Origin: a bacterium
GTDB taxonomy: Bacteria; Gemmatimonadota; Gemmatimonadetes; Gemmatimonadales; Gemmatimonadaceae
Reading direction: 5' to 3'
NCBI GenBank assembly: GCA_021802745.1
Contig: JAJZRK010000001.1
Location: forward strand, 1-64,000
Length of the DNA stretch: 64,000 nucleotides
Position numbers and translations under genes: made by a program. The notes beneath the pieces were generated by a model. The model did no database searches, was not told the DNA's origin, and worked only from the letters and a program-made list of their open reading frames with translations. Shown in pieces: positions 43,420 through 51,965 of the stretch. Numbering within the stretch: the stretch's first letter is position 1; every line of letters begins with the position of its first letter.

Positions 43420-43465
43420 ACCACAAAGGGCGAAGGGCGCGAAGGAGCGCGAAGGACTTCGTACA
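43420..43465. repeat. CACGAAGG-type repeat, single arm
   Basis: ACCACAAAGGGCGAAGG followed by GCGCGAAGG and GCGCGAAGG lies 5 bases after the FAD-oxidase stop. No inverted partner arm is seen before the next gene, so this is a half-element. The rest of 43466-43595 is the thyX upstream region, with CATAAAT at 43563 as a possible -10. Confidence 0.6.
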
Positions 43466-43595
43466 AACATGAACGGACGCAAACCGGGTCCCCCTGGTGC
43501 CACCCGGCGCGCGTGGATACAAATGCGCGTAGGGGTGCACCCTCACATGCCGCGCTGCACCGTCATAAATTCCCGGCACCTTCAACACCCATCCG

Positions 43596-44351
43596 ATGCC
43601 GCACTTCTATACCGAACCGAAGGTCACCGTCCTCGCGCGCCCCTCGTTTGCCGAGCCCGCACACCTGCCGGTGCAGTGGCAGGGCGAGAGCACCGATGGC
43701 GAGAGGCTCTCCGAGTTCGCGGGGCGGCTCTGCTACATGAGCCAGAAGAACCCGGCCAGCCGCTCGACGCGCGACTACCTGGAGAACATCAAGAAGCAGG
43801 GGCACGGGTCGGTGCTCGAGCATGCGAACTACTCGCTGCTGCTCGAGGGGATCAGCCGCTCGCTCACGCACGAACTGGTGCGGCACCGGGCGGGTTTTGC
43901 GTACTCGCAGCTGTCGCAGCGCTACGTGGACGAGAGCCAGGCGGCGTTTGTCGTGCCGCCGGCGATCCTCGGCGACGACGCGCTGGTGGCGCAGTGGACG
44001 GCGCAGGTGGAGGGGGCGCAGGCCACGTACGTCGCGCTGGTCGAGAAGCTGATGGAGCGCTACAGCTGGGTGGCGGACAAGGTGCACCGCCGCAAGATGG
44101 CGCGTGAAGCGGCGCGCGGCGTGCTGCCGAACTCCACTGAAACGAAGATCGTGGTGACGGCGAATGCGCGAGCCTGGCGCACGATGCTCGAGCTGCGCGC
44201 GGGCGAGGGCGCCGAGCAGGAGATCCGGCGGCTGGCGGTGATGGTGCTGCGCACGCTGCAGGCGGAGGCGCCGGGCTTCTTCTCCGACTTCGAGATCTAC
44301 ACGGCGGAAGACCGGGTGGAGTCGGCGCGGATCTCGTACCACAAGGTCTGA
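43596..44351 (+). CDS. thyX: FAD-dependent thymidylate synthase ThyX
   Basis: A 251-residue enzyme that methylates dUMP to dTMP using methylene-tetrahydrofolate and reduced FAD, replacing ThyA. The ThyX motif is seen as RHRAGFAYSQLSQRY (Arg96, His97, Arg98, Ser104, Ser107), a longer-spaced form of RHRxxSxxxxSxRY. HGSVLEHANYSLLLEGISR precedes it, and NSTETKIVVTANARAWRTMLELR, a conserved substrate-binding segment, follows. Length is normal for the family. Its stop is followed by a GC-rich hairpin. Confidence 0.95.
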   Translation: MPHFYTEPKVTVLARPSFAEPAHLPVQWQGESTDGERLSEFAGRLCYMSQKNPASRSTRDYLENIKKQGHGSVLEHANYSLLLEGISRSLTHELVRHRAGFAYSQLSQRYVDESQAAFVVPPAILGDDALVAQWTAQVEGAQATYVALVEKLMERYSWVADKVHRRKMAREAARGVLPNSTETKIVVTANARAWRTMLELRAGEGAEQEIRRLAVMVLRTLQAEAPGFFSDFEIYTAEDRVESARISYHKV

Positions 44352-44365
44352 GGGGCGCCTGACCG

Positions 44366-44384
44366 GGGCCGGCCCGGCCGGCCC
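44366..44384 (+). terminator. GC-rich hairpin after thyX
   Basis: GGGCCGG (44366-44372) pairs with CCGGCCC (44378-44384) around CCCGG. It is short but fully GC and lies 15 bases after the thyX stop, so it may end that transcript. Confidence 0.55.
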
Positions 44385-44477
44385 GTCCCACCGCTGCAGA
44401 TGACGGCCGACCGCAGGCGTGACCGCCCGCCGTTGACGTGCGCAGCCGCTGGCGGACAAGTAACATAGTGTGAGGGC

Positions 44478-44515
44478 TCTGACGCGTTTGACACCCTTCT
44501 GACGATGGCGTCAGA
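44478..44515. promoter_or_regulatory. TCTGACG repeats: candidate operator of the BTAD regulator
   Basis: TCTGACG occurs at 44478-44484 and again at 44498-44504 in direct orientation (20-base period), and its reverse complement CGTCAGA is at 44509-44515, making a 7-bp hairpin or dyad around ATGG. SARP/BTAD-type regulators bind heptamer repeats near their target promoters. The site is 86-123 bases before the regulator's start, so autoregulation is a reasonable guess. Confidence 0.5.
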
Positions 44516-44600
44516 CACTTCGGCCTGTCGCTTGCCCCCTGCGATGCTGGCCCATCGTGGCCCGCGTCCCTCTCCTCGCCCGGCACGCGAACGCCATTCG

Positions 44601-47600
44601 ATGAACCTCTCGCTCAGTACGCTCGGCACGCTCAAGGCCACGACGACGGACGCGCAGGGCGTGGTGCGCACGCTCGGCCGCGGCAAGCCGGTGGCGATGC
44701 TCGCCTACCTGGCGTGCGTTCCGGGACATCGGGCGAGTCGCGAGCACCTGGCCGCGCTGCTGTGGGGCGACGTCGAAAGCGAGGCGGCGCGCCAGAACCT
44801 CCGCCAGACGATCTGGTACCTGAAGAAGAAGCTCGGCGACGGATTGCTCGATGCGTCGGGCGAAGTGCTGAGCCTCTCGGCATCGTTCAGCTCGGACCGC
44901 GACGATTTCCTGCAGGCCGCCCAGAAGGCCGACTTTGCCGCGGCGGTGCAGCGGCATCCCGGACCGTTCATTCCCGACTTTGCGGCGCCGGGTGCATCGG
45001 AGTTCGAGCAGTGGTGCGAACTCGAGCGCCGGCGGCTGACCGTCACCTACCTGCGCTGCGCCGACGCGCTCGCCCGGCAGTGGCTGGGCGAGGGGAAGTT
45101 CCGGGACGCCCAGGAACTGGCGCGGCGCGCGCGAAACGTGGACCCGATGGACCAGGCCACGTGGCGGCTGCTTCTCGAGGCGCTGATCGCGGGAAGCGAC
45201 AGCCTCGGGGCAGCCAGCGAAGCGGAGCACCTGGAGTCCTTCCTCGCCCGCGAGGAACAGGAGCTGGAGGTGGCGACCATTACGGCGCTGCGTGCAGCGC
45301 GACGGTCGCCCGCCGCGAGCGCACCCGGCGAGAGCGCACCCTCCTCGTCCATCGCCGCCGAGCTGGTGGGACGGGAGTTGGAGTTCAGCCATGTGTTGTC
45401 GGCGTGGCAGCAGGCCAGGGCGGGCGTGCCGCGCATTCTGGTCGTCACGGCCGTGGCCGGCCTTGGAAAGAGCCGCCTGCTGCGCGACGTGCAAGCGCGA
45501 CTTCGGGCCTCGCGAGCGCGTTGTGTCCTCGTGCGCGCGAATCCTGGCGACCGGCATCTGAGCGGCGGATTCGCGGCCGAAGTCGCGTCGCAGCTCGCCG
45601 CGCTACCGGGGGCCGCGGCCGTGTCTCCGGGAACCGCGAGCGTGCTCGTGGCGCTCGCGCCGGCGCTGGCGTCGGTCTACCCGTCCGCCGCTCCGGATGG
45701 CAGCGAGGGTGAGGACGCCGTGCGCCGCCGCGCCTTCGCGCTGGTGGACCTCGTGCGCGCGGTGAGCGAGGAGCACCCGGTGGCGCTGCTCCTCGATGAC
45801 CTGCACTGGGCGGACGACCACTCGGCGCGCGTGATCACCGCCGCCTGCTCGCGGCTGGAGCACGCACGGCTGCTGGCGGTGATGACCAAGCGACCGGCAG
45901 CGGACCCACGGGCGCTCTTCGCCCCCTTTGAGGCGCTTGAACTGCGGCCGCTCGACTCGGCGGCGGTGGCGGCATTCGTCACGCACGTCGCGGAACTGCC
46001 GAGTGTGGCGTGGGCTGACCTGCTGCCGCAGCAGCTCCTGCTGGCCACGGGCGGCTCGCCGTTGCTGCTGGTCGAGACGCTCCACGACGCTCTGGAGCAG
46101 GGATGGCTGTCGGTCTCCGGCATCGGGGTGTGGGAGTGCGACGATCCCACGCGCATCACGGCGTCGCTGCGCGAAGGAAGCGCCGTGCGGCAACGCGTGC
46201 TTCGCCAGGCCCCGTGCGCACGTCGCATCATGCTGGTGCTCGCCCTGTCCGGCCGGCCCGTGGACGAGGACGAGGCGCTGGCCATCGCCGGGGGTGATCC
46301 GCGCAGCCTCGCGGAGCAGGTCGAGACGCTCGAGCGCAGCGGACTGCTGACGCGCATCGGCGCGCAGCTGGTGGCGGCGCACGACGAGATCGCCGATGCG
46401 GTGGTGCAGGCCGCGGCGACCGAAGAACGTCGCGCCGCGAGTTCCGCAATTGCGCGTGTGCTGCTGGCGCGTCCGTCCGATGAACCCGACCTGCGACGGG
46501 CAGCGGAGCACGCCCTCGCTGGGGCGGATGACGGGCTGCTGAAACAGGCGTGGCAGCGTTTCCTCGAACTTCGGCGCCGCCAGGGAGACCGACGGAGCAC
46601 GCGCCGCATCGCCGCCGACTTCGTGGGTCAAGACGTCGCGTCACGCGCATCGCGCGCGCTCGCCGCGAAGTCGCCACTGCGGTATCGCCGACGGGCGCGC
46701 TGGCTCGGCGCGGCCGTGCTGTTGTTCGTCGTTGCTGCGGGGGCCGCGGTGGCGATGGTCCGGCGCCCCAAGCCGGCCCTCACGGCGGACTTCGCCATCT
46801 GGACGGTGGACAGCGCGAGCGGCGAAGGACGGTTGGTGGGCGTGCGCCTCGACCCAGACGCGCCGTGGGTGGCGGGGGCGCCGATCGAGGCGACAGAGTT
46901 GGACCGCGCGGATTTTCCGCCGATTCCCGCTGGTGCCGAGCCGCCGCTCCAACGCGCGCCGGACGGGCGCTCTTGGTGGGGCATGGCGAAGTACCGCGAC
47001 CTCGGTGACGAGGGAGTCGTGCTGGATTCTGCGGGCGCGCTGCACTTGCCGTTCCGGGGCAAGGGCGATGACGGCATCGGGACGTTTTCGCCGGATGGGC
47101 GCCAGGTCGCCGGCCTTACGGCACGCTTTGACACCGTCACGGACCACGCTCAGCTCGTGCGGACGACACCGACGGGCGGCACGGTGCATCGGCTCACCAG
47201 CACCCTCGACGTGGATCGGGGGGGGTTCTGGCGCCCCGACGGCACGCAGATTCTCGTGCAGCGCCATTACTACTCCGGCCAGAGTGCCGACCGCGCCTGC
47301 CTGGTGGACGTGGATGGTTTGCAGGAGCGGTGCCTGCCGATTGAAATACCCGACGACGCCTCATTGGCCGGCTGGATTAACGAGCGTCGGATCCTCGTAC
47401 AAGCGTGGACAACCGGCGAGTTCTACAGCATGGATGCGGCGACCGGCCACCTGGAGCCGGTCAAAGGCGTGTGGGGGTCAGTGACCAACGCCGACAACGG
47501 CGGTTTCCGACTGTGCAAGTGCCGGCTGTCGAGCGATGGAGAACGGGCGTTCTACTTGATGCCGGCGGAGAACCCGTCGGCAGTGCGTCCGCTGCTGTAC

Positions 47601-48602
47601 CGCGGCCGGCCGCTTCACGGAGATCCGCGCTACGTCGCCGGCACACTGTCACGCGGGCATTGGCTCGACACGCTGCATCTGCGGTTGCCCAGCGGTGGAC
47701 TCTCAGTTGACAACGTGCACCGGCTCGTCGCCGAGGGACGGCGGGCGAACGGGGCTCCCGCCTGGATGCATGACCTCCGCTGGACGTCACGCGACACCAC
47801 GGTGGCAACCATCGATTCCAGCGGGCGGTTGAGGCCGCGGCGACTGGGGAGCACATGGATCATTGTCTCGGCGGGGGGCTGGCGCGTGGACTCGGCACTC
47901 GCCCAGATCACCCGCCCGACGACACGCACGATGATTCGAGAGACGTGGAACGACGACTGGATGAAACGCTGGCGCATCTTCGGGGACCCACAGCCGCTGG
48001 TCGTTCGTACCGGACGCGGGCCGGCATTCTTGCCGAATGGCGACGGGTCGTATCCGTCCGGTGCGTATCTGCCGGAGCCGTTCTCGGCGGAGTCGGGGGC
48101 CGGCCTCGAGGCCGACCTGAGCCTTCGCGTCTCGCACGAGCAGTGGCAGACGCTCTCCGTCGAGCTTCGGCCGGTGGAAAGATTGCGGGCGCTGCGCCGT
48201 TGGGATCACCGCACCGGGGCGGGGCCAGTAGCCGGCGCCCCGACGTGCGGCATCAGCTTGCCGGGCGACGAAGGCGTCGTTGGCCGCGAGTTTCTCTACC
48301 TCCAGGGCGCCGGCGGGATCAAGAAGTTCCGAGCGCCGCGGGGCGTGTTCGATGGAAGCTGGCACCGGTTTCGTTTCCAACTGCTGACCGACGGGCGATG
48401 TGCGCTGGCGGTGGATGGCACGCCCGTCGGTATTCTCCCGTCGCCGGGCGCGACCATGCCGCGGGCCTTGTTTCCTCAGATCCTGGGCGACGACCGATTC
48501 GGCGGCCGGTTGGTGGTCGGGCGCCTCGAGGCGTGGAGCGGCGTGCGCGGCGGCGTGGACTGGACGCGGCTGGATGCCGACAGCACGCCACGGCACCGGT
48601 AG
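44601..48602 (+). CDS. BTAD/SARP-type regulator fused to ATPase, membrane helix and sensor domains
   Basis: A 1333-residue protein from the ATG at 44601. Residues 1-100 form a winged-helix DNA-binding domain of the SARP/BTAD kind (LLWGDVESEAARQNLRQTIW); 100-245 are the BTAD repeats; 250-440 hold an AAA/STAND ATPase with a P-loop AVAGLGKS (284-291, first Gly replaced by Ala) and Walker B LLLDDLHWADD (near 397-402). A helical region follows to 690. A membrane helix is at about 701-722 after the basic RRRAR stop. Outside the cytoplasm lie beta-propeller-like repeats (750-1030, FSPDGRQVAG), a BIG2-like Ig domain near 1040-1110 (WTSRDTTVATIDSSGRLRP) and a C-terminal lectin-like domain (1111-1333). 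It may link an external signal to transcription by direct membrane-bound DNA binding. Confidence 0.85.
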   Translation: MNLSLSTLGTLKATTTDAQGVVRTLGRGKPVAMLAYLACVPGHRASREHLAALLWGDVESEAARQNLRQTIWYLKKKLGDGLLDASGEVLSLSASFSSDRDDFLQAAQKADFAAAVQRHPGPFIPDFAAPGASEFEQWCELERRRLTVTYLRCADALARQWLGEGKFRDAQELARRARNVDPMDQATWRLLLEALIAGSDSLGAASEAEHLESFLAREEQELEVATITALRAARRSPAASAPGESAPSSSIAAELVGRELEFSHVLSAWQQARAGVPRILVVTAVAGLGKSRLLRDVQARLRASRARCVLVRANPGDRHLSGGFAAEVASQLAALPGAAAVSPGTASVLVALAPALASVYPSAAPDGSEGEDAVRRRAFALVDLVRAVSEEHPVALLLDDLHWADDHSARVITAACSRLEHARLLAVMTKRPAADPRALFAPFEALELRPLDSAAVAAFVTHVAELPSVAWADLLPQQLLLATGGSPLLLVETLHDALEQGWLSVSGIGVWECDDPTRITASLREGSAVRQRVLRQAPCARRIMLVLALSGRPVDEDEALAIAGGDPRSLAEQVETLERSGLLTRIGAQLVAAHDEIADAVVQAAATEERRAASSAIARVLLARPSDEPDLRRAAEHALAGADDGLLKQAWQRFLELRRRQGDRRSTRRIAADFVGQDVASRASRALAAKSPLRYRRRARWLGAAVLLFVVAAGAAVAMVRRPKPALTADFAIWTVDSASGEGRLVGVRLDPDAPWVAGAPIEATELDRADFPPIPAGAEPPLQRAPDGRSWWGMAKYRDLGDEGVVLDSAGALHLPFRGKGDDGIGTFSPDGRQVAGLTARFDTVTDHAQLVRTTPTGGTVHRLTSTLDVDRGGFWRPDGTQILVQRHYYSGQSADRACLVDVDGLQERCLPIEIPDDASLAGWINERRILVQAWTTGEFYSMDAATGHLEPVKGVWGSVTNADNGGFRLCKCRLSSDGERAFYLMPAENPSAVRPLLYRGRPLHGDPRYVAGTLSRGHWLDTLHLRLPSGGLSVDNVHRLVAEGRRANGAPAWMHDLRWTSRDTTVATIDSSGRLRPRRLGSTWIIVSAGGWRVDSALAQITRPTTRTMIRETWNDDWMKRWRIFGDPQPLVVRTGRGPAFLPNGDGSYPSGAYLPEPFSAESGAGLEADLSLRVSHEQWQTLSVELRPVERLRALRRWDHRTGAGPVAGAPTCGISLPGDEGVVGREFLYLQGAGGIKKFRAPRGVFDGSWHRFRFQLLTDGRCALAVDGTPVGILPSPGATMPRALFPQILGDDRFGGRLVVGRLEAWSGVRGGVDWTRLDADSTPRHR

Positions 48603-48662
48603 CCGTACAGAAAGCGACGACGAAGATGCGCAGTGCACGAGAGGTTGAAAGGGGCGAATAGC

Positions 48663-48691
48663 AGCACGCCACGCGCGTTCTGCGTGGCGTG
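48663..48691. terminator. Bidirectional hairpin terminator, 11-bp stem
   Basis: GCACGCCACGC (48663-48673) pairs perfectly with 48681-48691 around GCGTTCT. It lies between the convergent BTAD-regulator stop (48602) and the EF-G-like stop (48784). Confidence 0.75.
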
Positions 48692-48783
48692 CGGTCGTTC
48701 TCCCCAGTGCCTCCGTACACCTCGTGCCTGTCGTCCTTCGTGGATCAGCGTCAGCGGTTCGCGCCCGTCGTAGCGGCACTGAC

Positions 48784-50889
48784 CTACTCTTCCTCCTCCT
48801 CCTTCTTCTCCTTCGCCGCCTCCGCGATCACCTTGGCGGCGGCTTCGTGCGGCATCAGTTCATACGTGTGGAACTTGTGCGTGAACGTGCCGCGCCCCTG
48901 CGTCATGGACTGCAGCTTCGTGGCGTACAGATACAGCTCGGCCTGCGGCACGATCGCCCGCACCTTGGTGCCGATGCCCTCGATGTTGTCGGAGCCGAGG
49001 ATCTGTCCGCGGCGGCCGGAAATGTCGCCCATCACGTCGCCGAGATAGAGGTCGGGCGTGAGGATCTCCACCTCGTGCAGCGGCTCGAGCAACACCGGCC
49101 GGCACTTGGGCGCGATGTTCTTGAAGGCGAGGATGCCCGCCATCTTGAACGACGCTTCGTTGGAGTCCACCGAGTGCGACGACCCGTCGAAGCACTCGCA
49201 GATGAAGTCCACCACGGGGTAGCCGGCCAGGATGCCGCGTTCGGCCGCCTCCTGCACGCCCTTGTCCACCGCCGGGATGTACTGGCGCGGAATCACGCCG
49301 CCCTTGATGGCGTCCACGTACTCGTAGCCCTTGCCGCGCGGCGCCGGGCGCAGCTTCACCCAGCAGTCGCCGAACTGCCCGCGTCCGCCCGACTGCTTCT
49401 TGTGGCGCCCCTGCCCCTCGGCCGCCGCGGTGAGCGTCTCGCGATAGGCGATGCGCGGCGTCTTGAGCTCGGCGGTGACATTGAGCACCCGCTTGAGCTT
49501 GGCCATCGCCACTTCCACGTGGCGCTCGCCCATGCCGCTGAGGATCGTCTCGTGCGTCTCCGAGTCGTAGTGCGTCTCGAAGGTCGGATCCTCGTCGTGG
49601 ATCTTGTGCATCCCGACCTGGAGCTTCTCCTCGTCGGCGTGCACGGTGGCGCGCACGGCGTACGTCACCAGCGGCGGCGGGAACTCGATCTGCGGCATGC
49701 GGACCGGATGCTCCCGGGTGGACAGCGTGTCGTTGGTGTGCGTGTTCTTGAGCTTGGCCACGCAGCCGATGTCGCCCGGGTAGAGGCGCGGCACCTCGAT
49801 GCGCTCGCGCCCCTGCGGAATGGACAGGTGCATGAGCTTCTCCGTCACGTCGCGCGTGGCGTTGAAGACTTCCTGCCCGTTGGCCACCGTTCCGCTGAAC
49901 GTGCGGAAGTAGGTCACCTCGCCGACGTGCGGCTCCGTCATCGTCTTGAAGCAGAGCGCGGTGAACGGCGCGTTCTCGTCGGGGTGAATGTCAACCGTCT
50001 TGGTGCCCTCGGCGCCCTTGAACGCCTTCTGCTCCTCCATGTCGAACGCCGACGGCATGAGCTGTACGAGGAAGTCGAGCACCGTGCGCACGCCCCAGGT
50101 GAGCTGGGCCGAGCAGCAGAGGAGCGGAAAGAGTTCCTGCCGCTTCATGGCCTGCTTCATGGCGGCCATCTCTTCGTCGCCCGGAATCTCCTCGCCGCCG
50201 AAGAAGCGTTCGAGCAGCGCGTCATCGGTGGCGGCGATCGCCTCGACCATCTCCTGATGGTACCTCTCGAAGCGCGCCTTCTCCGCGTCGGGAATTTCGA
50301 CTTCGGTGTATTCGCCCGTCTTGGTGCCGGGCGTGAAGACATGCGCCTTCTTGGTGAACAGGTTGATGATGCCCTTGAAACCGAGGCCCGCGCCAATCGG
50401 GATTTCGACGGGCACGACCTTGGCCGTGAGCCGTTCCTTGATGGCCGAGTACGCCGCGTCGAAGTCGGCGTGCTCCTTGTCCATCAGCGTGACGGCGAAG
50501 AGCACCGGGTCGCGCCGGACGAGCGCCTCGCGGAACATGCGCTCGGTGCCCACCTCGACGCCGGCGGGCGCCGCGACGGTGATGAGGGCGCCGTCGGAGG
50601 CCGTGAGGCCGGCAATCGCGTCGCCCTGGAAGTCGAGGAACCCTGGCGTATCAATCAGGTTGATCTTGGTGTCACGCCACTCGGCGAACGCGCAGCCCAA
50701 AGAGATGGAAAAACCGCGCTCGATTTCCTCCGGAGAGGTCACGGTCAACGCGGTTCCGTCCTTCACCTGGCCATGTCGCTTACTGCTTCCGGACACGAAG
50801 GCGAGGGCGTCGACCAGTGTCGTCTTGCCGCTCGTCCCGTGTCCAACTACCGCGACATTTCTGATTGCCTCACTTCTATACTCTTTCAT
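48784..50889 (-). CDS. Elongation factor G-like protein (EF-G paralogue)
   Basis: A 701-residue translational GTPase-like protein with the five-domain EF-G layout. Domain I has the P-loop GHGTSGKTT (16-24), SPEEIERGFSI for switch I and DTPGFLDF (80-87) for G3. G4, normally NKxD, reads TLMD (134-137): only the Asp remains, so guanine binding may be weak or altered. The domain III-V region carries FKTMTEPHVGEVTYFRTFSGT and a Glu-rich C-tail (KEKKEEEEE). Similar paralogues (EF-G2 types) have unclear roles in translation or stress. GGAGG lies upstream of the ATG at 50889. The canonical fusA operon (rpsL-rpsG-tuf) is absent. Confidence 0.87.
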   Translation of the reverse strand: MKEYRSEAIRNVAVVGHGTSGKTTLVDALAFVSGSSKRHGQVKDGTALTVTSPEEIERGFSISLGCAFAEWRDTKINLIDTPGFLDFQGDAIAGLTASDGALITVAAPAGVEVGTERMFREALVRRDPVLFAVTLMDKEHADFDAAYSAIKERLTAKVVPVEIPIGAGLGFKGIINLFTKKAHVFTPGTKTGEYTEVEIPDAEKARFERYHQEMVEAIAATDDALLERFFGGEEIPGDEEMAAMKQAMKRQELFPLLCCSAQLTWGVRTVLDFLVQLMPSAFDMEEQKAFKGAEGTKTVDIHPDENAPFTALCFKTMTEPHVGEVTYFRTFSGTVANGQEVFNATRDVTEKLMHLSIPQGRERIEVPRLYPGDIGCVAKLKNTHTNDTLSTREHPVRMPQIEFPPPLVTYAVRATVHADEEKLQVGMHKIHDEDPTFETHYDSETHETILSGMGERHVEVAMAKLKRVLNVTAELKTPRIAYRETLTAAAEGQGRHKKQSGGRGQFGDCWVKLRPAPRGKGYEYVDAIKGGVIPRQYIPAVDKGVQEAAERGILAGYPVVDFICECFDGSSHSVDSNEASFKMAGILAFKNIAPKCRPVLLEPLHEVEILTPDLYLGDVMGDISGRRGQILGSDNIEGIGTKVRAIVPQAELYLYATKLQSMTQGRGTFTHKFHTYELMPHEAAAKVIAEAAKEKKEEEEE

Positions 50890-51001
50890 GCAGGCCTCCG
50901 CCGCGCAATTCGGCGTCGCTTAATAGGTACGGGAGCATCCAATTAGTTCAGGCGAACGTCAAGGGCAGGCGTCCCTGACGGAAGTGTAGGGGAACGCACA
51001 A

Positions 51002-51022
51002 CGGCCCGCTCATCGCGGGCCG
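51002..51022 (-). terminator. Hairpin terminator, 8-bp stem
   Basis: CGGCCCGC (51002-51009) pairs with GCGGGCCG (51015-51022) around TCATC. On the minus strand it follows the stop of the gene at 51049 by 26 bases. Confidence 0.65.
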
Positions 51023-51048
51023 CTGTTCATCGCCAGGCCTTCGTCCGG

Positions 51049-51591
51049 CTAGTTCTCGTCCGAATCCAGGTCGTAGGTGAGCCCATCGGCCTCGCGGAGC
51101 ACGGCGAGCACGGCCTCGGACGTGGCATTCGACGCGAATGCCGGCGACGGCGTGAACGAAAACGACACCGCGCGCCGGGTGCCCTCGGGCCAGTCGGGCA
51201 TCAGGAGTCCGCCGACGAGCCGCCGGATTGCCTGGCCGCCTTCGAGCAGCAGCCCCTGCGCCGTCTCGGCGAGCACGGCAAGAGGAATCTGGAGGTCGCG
51301 CGTCACGAGCTCGCCCGTCTCCTCGTCGCGCCACGCGGCATCGCCCACCGCACCGCGCTCGGGCCAGACACCCACATGGCGAACGGTGTCGGCGCGGTCA
51401 TCCGCCGAACGCCGTGACTCGAGGGCCGCGGCAAGCGCGAGGGCCAGGGACTCCGGGCTCGGGATGCCATACAGGGTCACCACGTCGCGCGACGGACGTT
51501 CCATGGTGAGCGGTGATGGCACGGAGCTGACGTGCGCGAGCACGCTCGAATGTTCGGGCGGCTGCTCCTCTACCATCACAAGGACATCCAT
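51049..51591 (-). CDS. Protein of unknown function
   Basis: A 180-residue protein. The ATG at 51591 is fixed by GGAGGAAGC directly before it; the longer upstream frame is not used. The N-terminus MDVLVMVEEQPPEHSSVLAHV has no signal peptide or membrane helix. The body has RDVVTLYGIPSPESLALALAAAL and a C-terminal FSFTPSPAFASNATSEAVLAVLREADGLTYDLDSDEN with an acidic end. No family is recognised. It stands alone between the EF-G-like gene and a 374-base divergent gap. Confidence 0.6.
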   Translation of the reverse strand: MDVLVMVEEQPPEHSSVLAHVSSVPSPLTMERPSRDVVTLYGIPSPESLALALAAALESRRSADDRADTVRHVGVWPERGAVGDAAWRDEETGELVTRDLQIPLAVLAETAQGLLLEGGQAIRRLVGGLLMPDWPEGTRRAVSFSFTPSPAFASNATSEAVLAVLREADGLTYDLDSDEN

Positions 51592-51965
51592 GCTTCCTCC
51601 AGGGGGCGAACCATCTACTAATGAGTACCTGCAAGAACCGCACCGCGTCACGTCGCGGCTGTCACTGTTCCGTCACGGAACTTCTTCACGCGATGTCTTG
51701 CCTCTGACGTGCTCATCACACGGACCAGACGAACGGGCGCGACGTCACGTGATGAAGTGCCGTAACTGTTCATACACCGAGGCACACTGCGATGCTCCAC
51801 GCACATCGCACGAATGCCGGGGGACGCGTCGCTGCAGCCCGCGACACGTGATCCAGGTCACCGGCGGGGCGCGGATGGTGCCGCTTGACGCCCTGTCGGC
51901 CGGGGATGGGATTAACAGCAGGGGTTCGCTGACGTCTCCCCCCGCAGTCCCCTCACGAGCCGATC
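51592..51965. other. Divergent intergenic region
   Basis: No gene is convincing here. It contains several GTCAC/GTGAC motifs and the palindrome TCACGTGA near 51750, possible regulator sites for the divergent genes at 51591 and 51966. I see no clear promoter or terminator beyond these. Confidence 0.4.
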
